Of a stretch of 46,173 nucleotides of DNA, positions 19,235 through 27,610 are shown piece after piece. The position numbers and the translations under genes were made by a program. Positions within the stretch are counted from its first letter, which is position 1. The number at the start of each line of letters is the position of its first letter. Below the pieces are notes generated by a model. It made no database searches, was not told the origin of the DNA, and was given only the letters and a program-made list of their open reading frames with translations. The DNA lies in the NCBI GenBank assembly GCA_035762085.1, contig DASTPT010000107.1:1-46173 (forward strand). Reading direction: 5' to 3'. The DNA is from HRBIN12 sp035762085 (lineage in GTDB: Bacteria > Actinomycetota > UBA4738 > HRBIN12).

Positions 19235-21070
19235 CTACCAGGACCCCCCGCCGCCCCCGCCCCCGCCCCCGCCGGAGAACCCGCCGCCGCCGAGCCCGCT
19301 GCCGCCCGAGCCCGCGGGGGTCGACGCGATCATGCCGGTCGTCGTGACGGCGAACCCGTCCATACGATCGCCGAAGCTCGAGTACACGAACGGACGGCTC
19401 GAGACGTACCACGACGTGTCGGTCGTCGGTGCCGAGGCCAGACCCTCGAAGGCCTCCGCCCACTTCTCGGTGAGCCCGAAGACGATCGCGTACGGCAGGT
19501 ACCGCGTGAAGACGTTCTCCTCCTCGGCCCAGCGGGACATGTGCGTCTCGGCGGTCTCGATCACGCGCCGGAAGCCCGCGATCCGTCGGGCGAGCGCGGT
19601 CCCCCGCGCGGTGCGCCGCGGCATCCAGCGGGCGACCGCCAGCAGCGCGATCGCCCCGACGACCAAGGGGATCGACAGGAGCGCCGCGTGTGTCCAGCGC
19701 ACGAGGACGAACGCGAGGCCACCCGCCACGACGAGCGCAGCGAGGCCGACGCCCACCCAGGCGGCGCGGACGCGGTCGGGTCGTCGCAGGAACCACTTGC
19801 GGCGCAAGGCGTCCGCGTAGAGGGACTCCTCGACCTCCTTCAGCTTGGAGGCGAACGTGTTCTTCAGCTCCGAGAGCTTCACCTCGTCGCCCAGGCCGAA
19901 CAGGCGGTCGAGGAGCATGCGTTCGTACGTGAGCAGCTCGTCCCCCGGCGCGGGCTGACGGATCAGCTTCCAGTCCGCCTTCCCGAACCACCCCCGCTTC
20001 TCGATCTCCTCGATCACGAGGTAGTGGCGGGTGGCGAGGTCGACGATCGTCGCGGTCACGTCGAGCGTGTTCGCACGCTCGTCGATCAGCGTCCCGATCT
20101 GACCCGGGCGCAGATCCTCGGGTGGCGCGAACTCGACCGGCGCGTCGCCGCGCTCGAACAGCGGCACCGACTGCTCCGGTCCCCCGGCGTTCCCCATCAC
20201 CTGGTCGACCTGCGAGCCCTGGTACCGGCGGTCGCGCCCGCGACGCCACGCGAGCACCCCGACCCCGCCGAGCACGGCCGCGGTGAGCGCCGCCGAGCCG
20301 CCGATCGTGAGCGGCGTGCGCTCGAACGCCCGGTCCAGACTCCAGCGCTCCACGAGGATCGGCGCCGTGCTCGCCACGGTGCCCGGCGGCAGCGCCACGG
20401 CCACCGACATCCCGTTGAACGCGGGGAGTGTGCGGTGCGAGAAGACGGCGGCGCCGTCCTCGATCTCGGCACGCTCGCACCCGGCGGTGGAGCCCGCGAG
20501 CCCCGCGTAGCACGCGACGCGCGTGACCCGCGCCGGGCCCGAGACCCGGACGTCCGCCCGATCGATCGCCTGCTGCCACTCCGTGCCGATCGCGTTCCAG
20601 TAGAGCTCGTCATGGGTGCTGAACCCGTTCATCGCACCCTCGACGCGGTACGTGATCGTGTAGGTGTGCGGGCCGGTGATCGTCCGGTCGGGGTCGCCGA
20701 TCCGGATCCGCAGGGACCCGCCCGAATGCTCGACCAGCAGGTCGTCGGGGGTGTTCGCGGTGGTCTCCACCGAGACGACGTCGATCGGGTAGACGCGGTC
20801 GTACGTGTCGTCGTACCGGAGGCGCTCGGGCACGAAGCGCTCGATGCCGTGGCGCTCGGTCGAGCCGAAGTCCTGGACGATCGTCTCGGTGACGACGATC
20901 GAGCCGCTCGGCTCGATCGTGATGTCCACGTCGTACCGTGGCGTCGACTCGGACACGAACCCCTGACCGACGGCCGGCCGGCCGAGCCCCAGCAGCAGGA
21001 GCAGGAGCGCCCCCGCCGCGACGATCGTCGCCCGCGCCACCCGCGCGTCCCGTGCCCGCCGCCCGGTCAT
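19235..21070 (-). CDS. DUF2207-like membrane protein with glycine-rich tail
   Basis: A 611-residue envelope protein. Residues about 10-36 form a signal peptide or anchor (ATIVAAGALLLLLLGLG). A large extracytoplasmic beta domain follows (YDVDITIEPSGSIVVTETIVQDFG; ERHGIERFVPERLRYDD), typical of DUF2207. Transmembrane segments lie near residues 258-280 and in a pair in the second half (VGVGLAALVVAGGLAFVL, LLSIPLVVGAIALLAVA). The tail is almost pure Gly/Ser ending in GGSW, as in many proteins of this family. The function of the family is not known. A GTG one codon upstream (21073) is an equally possible start. Confidence 0.85.
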   Translation of the reverse strand: MTGRRARDARVARATIVAAGALLLLLLGLGRPAVGQGFVSESTPRYDVDITIEPSGSIVVTETIVQDFGSTERHGIERFVPERLRYDDTYDRVYPIDVVSVETTANTPDDLLVEHSGGSLRIRIGDPDRTITGPHTYTITYRVEGAMNGFSTHDELYWNAIGTEWQQAIDRADVRVSGPARVTRVACYAGLAGSTAGCERAEIEDGAAVFSHRTLPAFNGMSVAVALPPGTVASTAPILVERWSLDRAFERTPLTIGGSAALTAAVLGGVGVLAWRRGRDRRYQGSQVDQVMGNAGGPEQSVPLFERGDAPVEFAPPEDLRPGQIGTLIDERANTLDVTATIVDLATRHYLVIEEIEKRGWFGKADWKLIRQPAPGDELLTYERMLLDRLFGLGDEVKLSELKNTFASKLKEVEESLYADALRRKWFLRRPDRVRAAWVGVGLAALVVAGGLAFVLVRWTHAALLSIPLVVGAIALLAVARWMPRRTARGTALARRIAGFRRVIETAETHMSRWAEEENVFTRYLPYAIVFGLTEKWAEAFEGLASAPTTDTSWYVSSRPFVYSSFGDRMDGFAVTTTGMIASTPAGSGGSGLGGGGFSGGGGGGGGGGSW

Positions 21071-21132
21071 CACCCGAAGCCTAGAGGCTCGCGCCGGTCG
21101 CGCGCCGCAGGCGGGCGTCCTAAGCTCGGGGC

Positions 21133-21879
21133 GTGAACGAGACGCCCGCGCTCTACGACGAGCTGGCGGACTGGTGGCCGCTGCTGTCGGCCCCCGAGGA
21201 GTACTTGGACGAGGCGGCCGAGTACCAGGCGATCCTGCTGGAGGCCGCCGACGGCGACGTGGTGGACGTCCTCGAGCTCGGCAGCGGCGGCGGGAACAAC
21301 GCCTCCCACCTGAAACGGCGGTTCCGGATGACCCTCGTGGACCGCTCCCCCGGCATGCTGTCGGTGAGCCGTGCCCTGAACCCTGGGTGCGAACACGTCG
21401 AGGGCGACATGCGGTCGGTGCGGCTGGACCGGACGTTCGACGCGGTGTTCGCGCACGATGCGGTCTCGTACCTCACCACGGAAGAGGACCTGGGCGCTAC
21501 GATGCGGACCGCTGCGGTCCACTGCCGCGTCGGCGGGGTCGCGCTGTTCGTCCCCGACTACGTCCGCGAGACCTTCGTCGAGGGAACCGACCACGGGGGC
21601 CACGACGGGCCCGATCGCGCGATGCGCTACCTGGAGTGGTGGCACGACCCGATCGCGCTCGACACGACGTTCCTCGTCGACTACGCCTTCCTCCTGCGGC
21701 TCCCCGGCGGAGCGGTCGACGTCCGGCGCGACCGGCACGTGTGCGGCCTGTTCCCGCGGCAGACCTGGATCGACCTGCTCGAGCAGGCGGGGTTCGAGGT
21801 TCGGGCCGTGACGCTCCGGCACGACGACCGGCCGATCGGAGCCGAGGCGTTCGCGGGTCGCCGCCGAGCCGACGGCTAG
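21133..21879 (+). CDS. Class I SAM-dependent methyltransferase
   Basis: A 248-residue protein with a Rossmann methyltransferase core: motif I VLELGSGGG (46-54), motif II MTLVDRSPGML, and the post-II segment VEGDMRSVRLDRTFDAVFAHDAVSYL. The N-terminus YDELADWWPLLSAPEEY is typical of small-molecule methyltransferases of actinobacteria. The substrate is unknown. GTG start. Its stop shares a CTAG with the stop of the convergent sufU gene. Confidence 0.88.
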   Translation: MNETPALYDELADWWPLLSAPEEYLDEAAEYQAILLEAADGDVVDVLELGSGGGNNASHLKRRFRMTLVDRSPGMLSVSRALNPGCEHVEGDMRSVRLDRTFDAVFAHDAVSYLTTEEDLGATMRTAAVHCRVGGVALFVPDYVRETFVEGTDHGGHDGPDRAMRYLEWWHDPIALDTTFLVDYAFLLRLPGGAVDVRRDRHVCGLFPRQTWIDLLEQAGFEVRAVTLRHDDRPIGAEAFAGRRRADG

Positions 21880-22325
21880 TGCGGCGAGGACCCCGCGGCC
21901 TCGCCCTCGCCGGACAGCGCCTCCTCCAGGACGTCCCAGGCGAGCACCGCGCACTTGATGCGGATCGGGTACTTCACGACGCCCTTCAGCGCCACGAGAT
22001 CCCCGAACTCATCCTCGGCGGGGTCGAGGTCGCCCGCCATCATCGACCGGAACTCGCCGATCAGCTGCTGAACCTCCTCGATCGGCTTGCCGGCGGCGGC
22101 CTCGGTCATCATCGAGGCCGAGGACTGACTGATCGAGCAGCCCTGCCCCACGAACGTGACCTCGTGCACCTTGCCGTCCTCGGCCCGGGCGAACACCGTG
22201 ATCTCGTCGCCGCACAGGGGGTTGTTCCGGGAGCAGGTGAGCGACGCCTCGGGCATCTCGCGCTTGTTCCGCGGGTTCTTGTAGTGGTCGAGGATGACTT
22301 CCTTGTAGATGTCGTCGAGCGCCAA
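21876..22325 (-). CDS. sufU: SufU, zinc-dependent sulfurtransferase partner of SufS
   Basis: A 149-residue IscU-like protein of the SufU type, accepting persulfide sulfur from SufS in a zinc-dependent exchange. Conserved ligands: C38 and D40 (LCGDEIT), C63 (GQGCSISQSSASMM) and C125 (IRIKCAVLAW). The insert between C63 and the C-terminal Cys is long (FRSMMAGDLDPAEDEFGDLV), the feature that separates SufU from IscU. Last gene of the suf operon, 12 bases after sufS. Confidence 0.95.
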   Translation of the reverse strand: MALDDIYKEVILDHYKNPRNKREMPEASLTCSRNNPLCGDEITVFARAEDGKVHEVTFVGQGCSISQSSASMMTEAAAGKPIEEVQQLIGEFRSMMAGDLDPAEDEFGDLVALKGVVKYPIRIKCAVLAWDVLEEALSGEGEAAGSSPH

Positions 22326-22337
22326 CGCCTTTCCCCC

Positions 22338-23591
22338 TCAGAGCCCGAAGACGTCCTCGGCCTTGGCGAGCGCCTCGACGAGCACGTCGACCTCTTCGTC
22401 CGTGTTGTACACGTAGAACGACGCCCTCGCGGTGGCCGGCACGCCGTACCGACGCATCACGAGCTGGTTGCAGTGGTGCCCGGCGCGGATCGCGATCCCC
22501 TCCTCGTTCAGGATCGTCGCCAGGTCGTGCGGGTGGACGTCCTTGTACCAGAACGAGACCGCGCCGCCGCGCACCGCGACGTCCCGCGGGCCGAAGACGC
22601 GCGCGCCGGCCGAGAGGAGCCGCTCGAGCGCGTACGCCGTGATGTGCTCCTCGTGCGCGCGGACGCGGTCCATGCCGAGCGCCTCGAGGTAGTCGATCGC
22701 CGCCCCGAGCCCGATCTCCTGCGCGATGTTCATCGTCCCGGCCTCGAACTTGTACGGCACGACGTTCCAGGTCGCGCGTTCATGGAACACCTCGTCGATC
22801 ATGTGCCCGCCGGACAGGAAGGCGTCCATCCGCTCGAGCAGGTCGAGCTTCCCGTACAGCCCGCCGGAGGCGGTGGGTCCGAGCATCTTGTGTCCGCTGA
22901 TCGTGAGGAAGTCACAATCCAGGGCCGTCACGTCGACCGGCACGTGCGGGACGAGCTGGGCGCCGTCGACGAGGACGAGCGCGCCCACCACGTGGGCGGT
23001 GTCGATCAGCTGCTTCAGCGGCGGCAGCGTGCCGAGCGAGTTCGACATGCCCGTGACCGCGACGAGCTTCGTCTTCTCGGTGAGGAGCGACCCCAGATCC
23101 GCCAGGTCGAGCAGCCCGTCGTCGGTGAGCGGGATGTACCGGAGCACGGCGCCCGTGTCCCGAGCGGCGAGCTGCCAGGGCACGATGTTCGAGTGGTGCT
23201 CCATGTCGGTGAGGAGGATCTCGTCGCCCTCGCGGAGCTCCCGGCGCGCCCAGGCGTACGCGACGAGGTTCGTCGACTCGGTCGTGCCGCGCGTGAACAC
23301 GATCGTGGCCGGGTCCGGGGCGCCGATGAAGCGCGCGAGCTTCGCACGGGCGCCCTCGTACATCTCGGTCGCCTCCTCGGCGAGCAGGTACAGCCCGCGG
23401 TGCGCGTTCGCGTTGTGGTTCGCGTAGAAGTCGGCCTCGGCATCGATGACCTGGCGCGGCTTCTGCGAGGTCGCTGCCGAGTCTAGGTAGACGAGCGGCT
23501 TGTCCCCGACGGTGCGCTGCAGCACCGGGAAGTCGGCCCGGATGCGGGCAACGTCCAGCGCTCCGGTGGAGCGCTCCTCGGTCAACGACAT
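22338..23591 (-). CDS. sufS: Cysteine desulfurase SufS
   Basis: A 417-residue group II cysteine desulfurase. PLP-binding K235 lies in TISGHKMLGPT and catalytic C374 in RAGHHCNQLVMRRYG, within the short structured loop typical of SufS. Also visible are YLDSAATSQKP (35-45), HRGLYLLAEEAT and MEHHSNIVPW. It supplies persulfide to SufU and then to SufBCD. Fifth gene in the operon, 16 bases after sufC. The different active-site loop from the desulfurase at 4046-5224 indicates separate lineages rather than a recent duplication. Confidence 0.96.
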   Translation of the reverse strand: MSLTEERSTGALDVARIRADFPVLQRTVGDKPLVYLDSAATSQKPRQVIDAEADFYANHNANAHRGLYLLAEEATEMYEGARAKLARFIGAPDPATIVFTRGTTESTNLVAYAWARRELREGDEILLTDMEHHSNIVPWQLAARDTGAVLRYIPLTDDGLLDLADLGSLLTEKTKLVAVTGMSNSLGTLPPLKQLIDTAHVVGALVLVDGAQLVPHVPVDVTALDCDFLTISGHKMLGPTASGGLYGKLDLLERMDAFLSGGHMIDEVFHERATWNVVPYKFEAGTMNIAQEIGLGAAIDYLEALGMDRVRAHEEHITAYALERLLSAGARVFGPRDVAVRGGAVSFWYKDVHPHDLATILNEEGIAIRAGHHCNQLVMRRYGVPATARASFYVYNTDEEVDVLVEALAKAEDVFGL

Positions 23592-23607
23592 CGCACGAAC
23601 GCCTCCC

Positions 23608-24387
23608 TCACTTCGCGCCCACCGGCTCCTCGACGAGTCCGAGCTCGCGCCGGATCTCCTCGTAGCCCTTCTGCTCGAGCTCGTGGGCGAGCTCCTCCCC
23701 GCCGGACCTCACGATACGACCTTGCATCATCACGTGGACGTGGTCCGGGGTGATGTAGTTCAAGATCCGCTGGTAGTGGGTCACGAGCAGGACGCCGAGC
23801 TTGGGGCCGACGAGCTTGGCCACGCCGGTCGCCACCTGCTTCAGCGAGTCGATGTCCAGGCCCGAGTCGGTCTCGTCGAGGATCGCGATCTCGGGCTCGA
23901 GGACCGCGAGCTGCAGGATCTCGTTCCGCTTCTTCTCGCCGCCGGAGAACCCCTGGTTCAGGTAGCGGTTGACCATAGCGTCCTCGACACCCAGATCGAT
24001 CATCTTCTCCTTCATGTGCTTGCGGAAGGCAAGCGCGCTGATCTCGTCGCCCTTGACGCTCTTGTAGGCCGTGCGCAGGAAGTTCACGACCGAGACACCG
24101 GGCACCTCCACCGGGTACTGCATCGCCAGGAACAGGCCGCGGCGAGCGCGCTCGTCCGGCGTGAGCCCCGTGATGTCCTCGCCCTTGAACAGGACCTCGC
24201 CGCCCGTGACCACGTAGCCGGGCCGGCCCATGATCACGTTCGCGAGCGTCGACTTCCCCGAGCCGTTCGGGCCCATGAGGGCGTGCGTCTCGCCCTGCGT
24301 CACCGTCAGGTCGATCCCCTTCAGGATCGGCTTGCCCTCGACCGAGGCCTCGAGGCCCCGGATCTGCAGCGTCGCTGCGTCACTCAC
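23608..24387 (-). CDS. sufC: SufC, ATPase of the SufBCD scaffold
   Basis: A 259-residue ABC-type ATPase. Walker A GPNGSGKST at 39-47, Q-loop region AMQYPVEVPGVSV, signature FSGGEKKRNEILQ, Walker B IAILDETDSGLDID, and switch His in LLVTHYQRIL. It is soluble and drives conformational change of SufB-SufD during cluster assembly. The GTG start at 24387 overlaps the Rieske ferredoxin gene by eight bases, with GAGGTG eight bases upstream. Confidence 0.96.
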   Translation of the reverse strand: MSDAATLQIRGLEASVEGKPILKGIDLTVTQGETHALMGPNGSGKSTLANVIMGRPGYVVTGGEVLFKGEDITGLTPDERARRGLFLAMQYPVEVPGVSVVNFLRTAYKSVKGDEISALAFRKHMKEKMIDLGVEDAMVNRYLNQGFSGGEKKRNEILQLAVLEPEIAILDETDSGLDIDSLKQVATGVAKLVGPKLGVLLVTHYQRILNYITPDHVHVMMQGRIVRSGGEELAHELEQKGYEEIRRELGLVEEPVGAK

Positions 24388-24706
24388 CGTTCGTCACCTC
24401 GATCAGGATGTCGTGGTCCTCCGTCGTGACCGTGAACGCCTCCACCGGCAGCGTCGCCGGCAGGGACCGCGGCTTGCCCGTGTTCAGGTCGAACACGGAG
24501 CCGTGCTTCGGGCACTCGATCGTCTCGTCCTCCGCGTCGACCTCGCCCTCGTCCAAGAAGTAGTGCGCGTGCGAGCAGATCGCGTCGAGCGCGCGGAACC
24601 CCTCGTCGCCCAGGTTCACGACGGCGATCGGGCGCCCCTCGACCTCGACGCGGAGGGCCTCGCCGACCGGCACGTCGTCCACCGAGCACACGCGGACGGG
24701 TCTCAT
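24380..24706 (-). CDS. Rieske-type ferredoxin within the suf operon
   Basis: A 108-residue Rieske 2Fe-2S protein of the soluble dioxygenase-ferredoxin type. Cluster ligands are visible as CSHAHYFL (C-x-H) and CPKHGSVFD (C-x2-H), separated by an acidic stretch (DEGEVDAEDETIE), without the extra disulfide cysteines of bc1-type proteins. Its place between sufD and sufC, with ATGA overlap upstream, is known from actinobacterial suf operons, where such genes are often labelled dioxygenase ferredoxin. The likely role is electron delivery in cluster assembly, which is inferred from position. Confidence 0.92.
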   Translation of the reverse strand: MRPVRVCSVDDVPVGEALRVEVEGRPIAVVNLGDEGFRALDAICSHAHYFLDEGEVDAEDETIECPKHGSVFDLNTGKPRSLPATLPVEAFTVTTEDHDILIEVTNGE

Positions 24707-26013
24707 CGGGACAGCTCCCGGTCGATCGCGTGCGAGACGCCCTCGCGGACCTCGGGGAGCGGGATGCGGTCGAGCACCTCCTGGAAGAAGCCGAACACGA
24801 TCAGGCGCTCGGCCTCGGCCCGCGGGATGCCGCGGCTCTGGAGGTAGAACAACGTCTCCTCCTCCACCGGGCCTACGCTCGCGGCGTGGCCGCAGCGCAC
24901 GTCGTTCGCCTCGATCTCGAGGTTCGGGATCGCGTCGGCCTTCGCGCGGTCCGAAAGGACGATGTTCCGGCTCGTCTGCATGGCGTCGGTCTTCTGCGCG
25001 CCCGGTCGGACGTGCACCCAACCGCTGTACACGGCGCGGCTCTCGTCCCGGAGCGCGCCCTTGTACAGGAGGTCGCTGGTGCAGTTGGGCGCCTCGTGAT
25101 CCTGTTCCGTTCGGTGGTCGAAGTGCTGGGCCCCATCGCCGAAGAACACCCCGAGCATCTCGCTGAACGCCCCCGGCTCGGCGAGGATCGTCTCGGTCTC
25201 CACCCGCGCCAGCGAAGCGCCGAACCCCACCGCCACCGAGCGGAAGTCCACGTCGCGCGACAGACGCGCGCGCTGCACGCCGAGGTGGGTCACCCCCTCG
25301 CCCCACTCCTGGATCGAGACGTAGCGCACCCGCGACGCAGGGCCGGCGTGGATCTCGACCACCGCATCCGAGAGCGCCCGCCCGAGATCCGGGCTGGCGT
25401 ACCGGTCGATGAAGGTCACCTCGGCGTCCTCGCCGACCACGATCAGCGTGTGCGGGAAGATCGCGGCACCGTCGGCATCGAGCCAGGTGAGCGTCTGCAG
25501 CGGCATCTCGGCGACGACACCGTCGGGCACGTAGACGAAGGTGCCACCGGCTCGGAACCCGCCATGGAGCGCCGTGAACTTCGTGCGCGTGCTCGGCACG
25601 AGCGCGTGCAGGTGCGGCTCGACCAGGTCGGGGTGCTCCTCGGCCGCTCGGTCCAGGTCGGCGAGGATCACTCCCCTCGCGGCGAGCGCCGGGTCGAGGT
25701 GCGTGACGGCGACCTGCGAGTTGTGCTGGATCTGGAGGCCGGCGCGCTCGCCCACCTCGCCCGCCGCCCGCAGGACCCGCTCGTCGACGCCGTCGAGGTT
25801 GTCGGCGGGCGTCCCCGCTGCGAACGGCGCGAAGGACAGGTCGAGGTCGGACAGGTCCGTGTAGCGCCACTCCTCGGTCTCCTGCGAGGGGATCGGGAGC
25901 GCGAGGTACTCGGTGAACGCCTGCTTGCGCAGCGCCTCGACGAACGGCGGCGCGGCCGGGAGGGCGCTGAGCGCCTCTTCGTCGAACGTGACCCTCGTTC
26001 CCGTCTGACCCAT
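24703..26013 (-). CDS. sufD: SufD, Fe-S scaffold subunit
   Basis: A 436-residue SufB/SufD-family protein. The N-terminal helical part (RKQAFTEYLALPIPSQETEEWRYTD) and the right-handed parallel beta-helix core (FTAL, VYVPDGVVAEMPLQT, EDAEVTFIDRYASPD) are typical, ending with GHAASVGPVEEETLFYLQSRG and the C-terminal helices. SufD partners SufB in the SufBC2D complex and takes part in iron entry. The stop overlaps the ferredoxin ATG. A 71-base gap with a GC-rich inverted repeat (gggcag 26036-26041, ctgccc 26052-26057) separates it from sufB and may modulate the ratio of the two. Confidence 0.95.
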   Translation of the reverse strand: MGQTGTRVTFDEEALSALPAAPPFVEALRKQAFTEYLALPIPSQETEEWRYTDLSDLDLSFAPFAAGTPADNLDGVDERVLRAAGEVGERAGLQIQHNSQVAVTHLDPALAARGVILADLDRAAEEHPDLVEPHLHALVPSTRTKFTALHGGFRAGGTFVYVPDGVVAEMPLQTLTWLDADGAAIFPHTLIVVGEDAEVTFIDRYASPDLGRALSDAVVEIHAGPASRVRYVSIQEWGEGVTHLGVQRARLSRDVDFRSVAVGFGASLARVETETILAEPGAFSEMLGVFFGDGAQHFDHRTEQDHEAPNCTSDLLYKGALRDESRAVYSGWVHVRPGAQKTDAMQTSRNIVLSDRAKADAIPNLEIEANDVRCGHAASVGPVEEETLFYLQSRGIPRAEAERLIVFGFFQEVLDRIPLPEVREGVSHAIDRELSR

Positions 26014-26084
26014 CGCTGTCTCACTCCGTGGAAGAGGGCAGACCCGACGGCCTGCCCCCTGCGGTCGCCGTCACATCCTGGCAG

Positions 26085-27497
26085 CTAGCCGACCGAGCCC
26101 TCCATCTGGAGCTCGATGAGGCGGTTCAGCTCGACCGCGTACTCCATCGGTAGCTCGCGAGTGATGGGCTCGATGAAGCCGTTCACGATCATCGCGGTTG
26201 CCTCGACCTCGGAGAGGCCGCGGCTCATCAGGTAGAAGAGCTGGTCGTCGCCGACCTTGCTGACCGTGGCCTCGTGGCCGAGCGCGGCCGTCTCCTCTTC
26301 CACCTCGATGTACGGGTAGGTGTCCGAGCGCGACTCCTCGTCCAGGATCAGCGCGTCGCATCGGACGGTGCTCTTGGCGTGGTGGGCATCGGGCTCGACG
26401 CGGATGAGACCGCGGTATCCGGTGCGTCCACCGTCCTTGGAGACCGACTTCGACGTGATCACGCTCGTCGTGTGCGGAGCGACGTGGATCGCCTTGCCCC
26501 CGGCGTCCGTGTGCATCCCCTTGCCGGCGTACGCGACGCTCAGCACCTCGCCGCGTGCGCCCTTGCCGAGGAGGTAGATCGAGGGGTACTTCATCGTGAT
26601 CTTCGAGCCGATGTTCCCGTCGACCCACTCCATCACGGAGTCCTCGTAGGCCGCGGCGCGCTTCGTGACGAGGTTGTACACGTTCGTCGACCAGTTCTGG
26701 ATCGTCGTGTATCGGACGCGCGCGCCCTTCTTCACGACGATCTCGACGACCGCCGAGTGCAGGGAGTCGGTCGTGTAGATCGGCGCCGAGCAGCCCTCGA
26801 CGTAATGCACGTACGAGCCCTCGTCGGCGATGATCAGCGTCCGCTCGAACTGGCCCATGTTCTCGGCGTTGATCCGGAAGTACGCCTGGAGCGGGATGTC
26901 GACGTGCACGCCCGGCGGCACGTAGATGAACGAGCCGCCCGACCACACCGCCGAGTTCAGCGCGGCGAACTTGTTGTCGTTCGCCGGGATGATCGTGCCG
27001 AAGTACTCCTTCACGATGTCCGGGTGGTCGCGCAGGGCGCTGTCCATGTCGCCGAACAGCACGCCCATGGACTCGAGCTCCTCGCGGATCTTGTGGTAGA
27101 CGACCTCGGACTCGTACTGCGCGCTCACGCCGCCGAGGTACTTCTTCTCCGCCTCGGGGATCCCGAGCTTGTCCCACGTGCCGCGGATGTCCTCGGGCAG
27201 GTCCTCCCAGTTCTTCGCCTGCTTCTCGGTGGAGCGGATGAAGTAGTAGATGTCCTGGAAGTCGATGTCGGACAGGTCGGCGCCCCACCACGGCATCGGC
27301 CGGCCCTCGAAGTGCTTCAGCGCCTTCAGCCGGTACTTGCGCATCCAATCCGGCTCCGACTTCAGCGCCGAGATCTCCTCGACGACGGCCGGCGACAGGC
27401 CCTTCTTCGGGGTGAACACGGAGTGGTCCGCGTCCTTCCACCCGAAGCGGTAGCCCTTCGAGAGCTCCTGGAGGTGTTCTTCCTGGCTGACGGCCAC
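26085..27497 (-). CDS. sufB: SufB, Fe-S scaffold subunit
   Basis: A 470-residue scaffold protein on which nascent clusters are built. Strong matches to SufB include YRFGWKDADHSVF, KSEPDWMRKYRLKALKHFEGRP, FYLMSRGLSEVEATAMIVNGFIEPI and the terminal MEYAVELNRLIELQMEGSVG. First gene of the suf operon; GTG start at 27497 preceded by AAAGGAAG. No regulator gene (SufR or RsrR-like) precedes it, unlike the usual mycobacterial or streptomycete layout; instead the leader contains a heptamer repeat and an inverted repeat. Confidence 0.97.
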   Translation of the reverse strand: MAVSQEEHLQELSKGYRFGWKDADHSVFTPKKGLSPAVVEEISALKSEPDWMRKYRLKALKHFEGRPMPWWGADLSDIDFQDIYYFIRSTEKQAKNWEDLPEDIRGTWDKLGIPEAEKKYLGGVSAQYESEVVYHKIREELESMGVLFGDMDSALRDHPDIVKEYFGTIIPANDNKFAALNSAVWSGGSFIYVPPGVHVDIPLQAYFRINAENMGQFERTLIIADEGSYVHYVEGCSAPIYTTDSLHSAVVEIVVKKGARVRYTTIQNWSTNVYNLVTKRAAAYEDSVMEWVDGNIGSKITMKYPSIYLLGKGARGEVLSVAYAGKGMHTDAGGKAIHVAPHTTSVITSKSVSKDGGRTGYRGLIRVEPDAHHAKSTVRCDALILDEESRSDTYPYIEVEEETAALGHEATVSKVGDDQLFYLMSRGLSEVEATAMIVNGFIEPITRELPMEYAVELNRLIELQMEGSVG

Positions 27498-27519
27498 GTC
27501 GCTTCCTTTCGCGCTCGAG

Positions 27520-27554
27520 GTGCGTGGTGCCTGGTGCCTGATGCCTGGTGCGAC
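27520..27554 (-). repeat. Heptamer tandem repeat in the suf operon leader
   Basis: Five consecutive 7-base units on the plus strand: gtgcgtg, gtgcctg, gtgcctg, atgcctg, gtgcgac. It lies 23 bases upstream of the sufB start, inside the probable 5' leader, and is not coding. The layout resembles short tandemly repeated heptamers described in some bacterial genomes. Confidence 0.8.
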
Positions 27555-27558
27555 TCCC

Positions 27559-27594
27559 AGGATAGCCCCGGGACCCGGTCAAAGTCTACTTGAC
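27559..27594 (-). promoter_or_regulatory. Candidate suf promoter region with inverted repeat
   Basis: On the minus strand a -10-like TATCCT (27559-27564) lies downstream of the inverted repeat GTCAA-N7-TTGAC (27578-27594). Spacing of the hexamer to the TTGACC in the repeat is only 12 bases, so TTGACC is not a standard -35 for this -10. The repeat is a plausible operator for an unlinked Fe-S regulator, but no family consensus is matched with confidence. Confidence 0.35.
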
Positions 27595-27610
27595 AGGTCG
27601 GATTCCGGCT

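Noticed and set aside
19240..19320. GC-only run considered as a repeat or assembly artefact
   Set aside because: It encodes the Gly/Ser-rich tail ending in GGSW that is usual in this membrane protein family.
27559..27582. TTGACC and TATCCT as a standard sigma-70-type promoter of sufB
   Set aside because: The spacer is only 12 bases, too short; kept only as a candidate region with low confidence.
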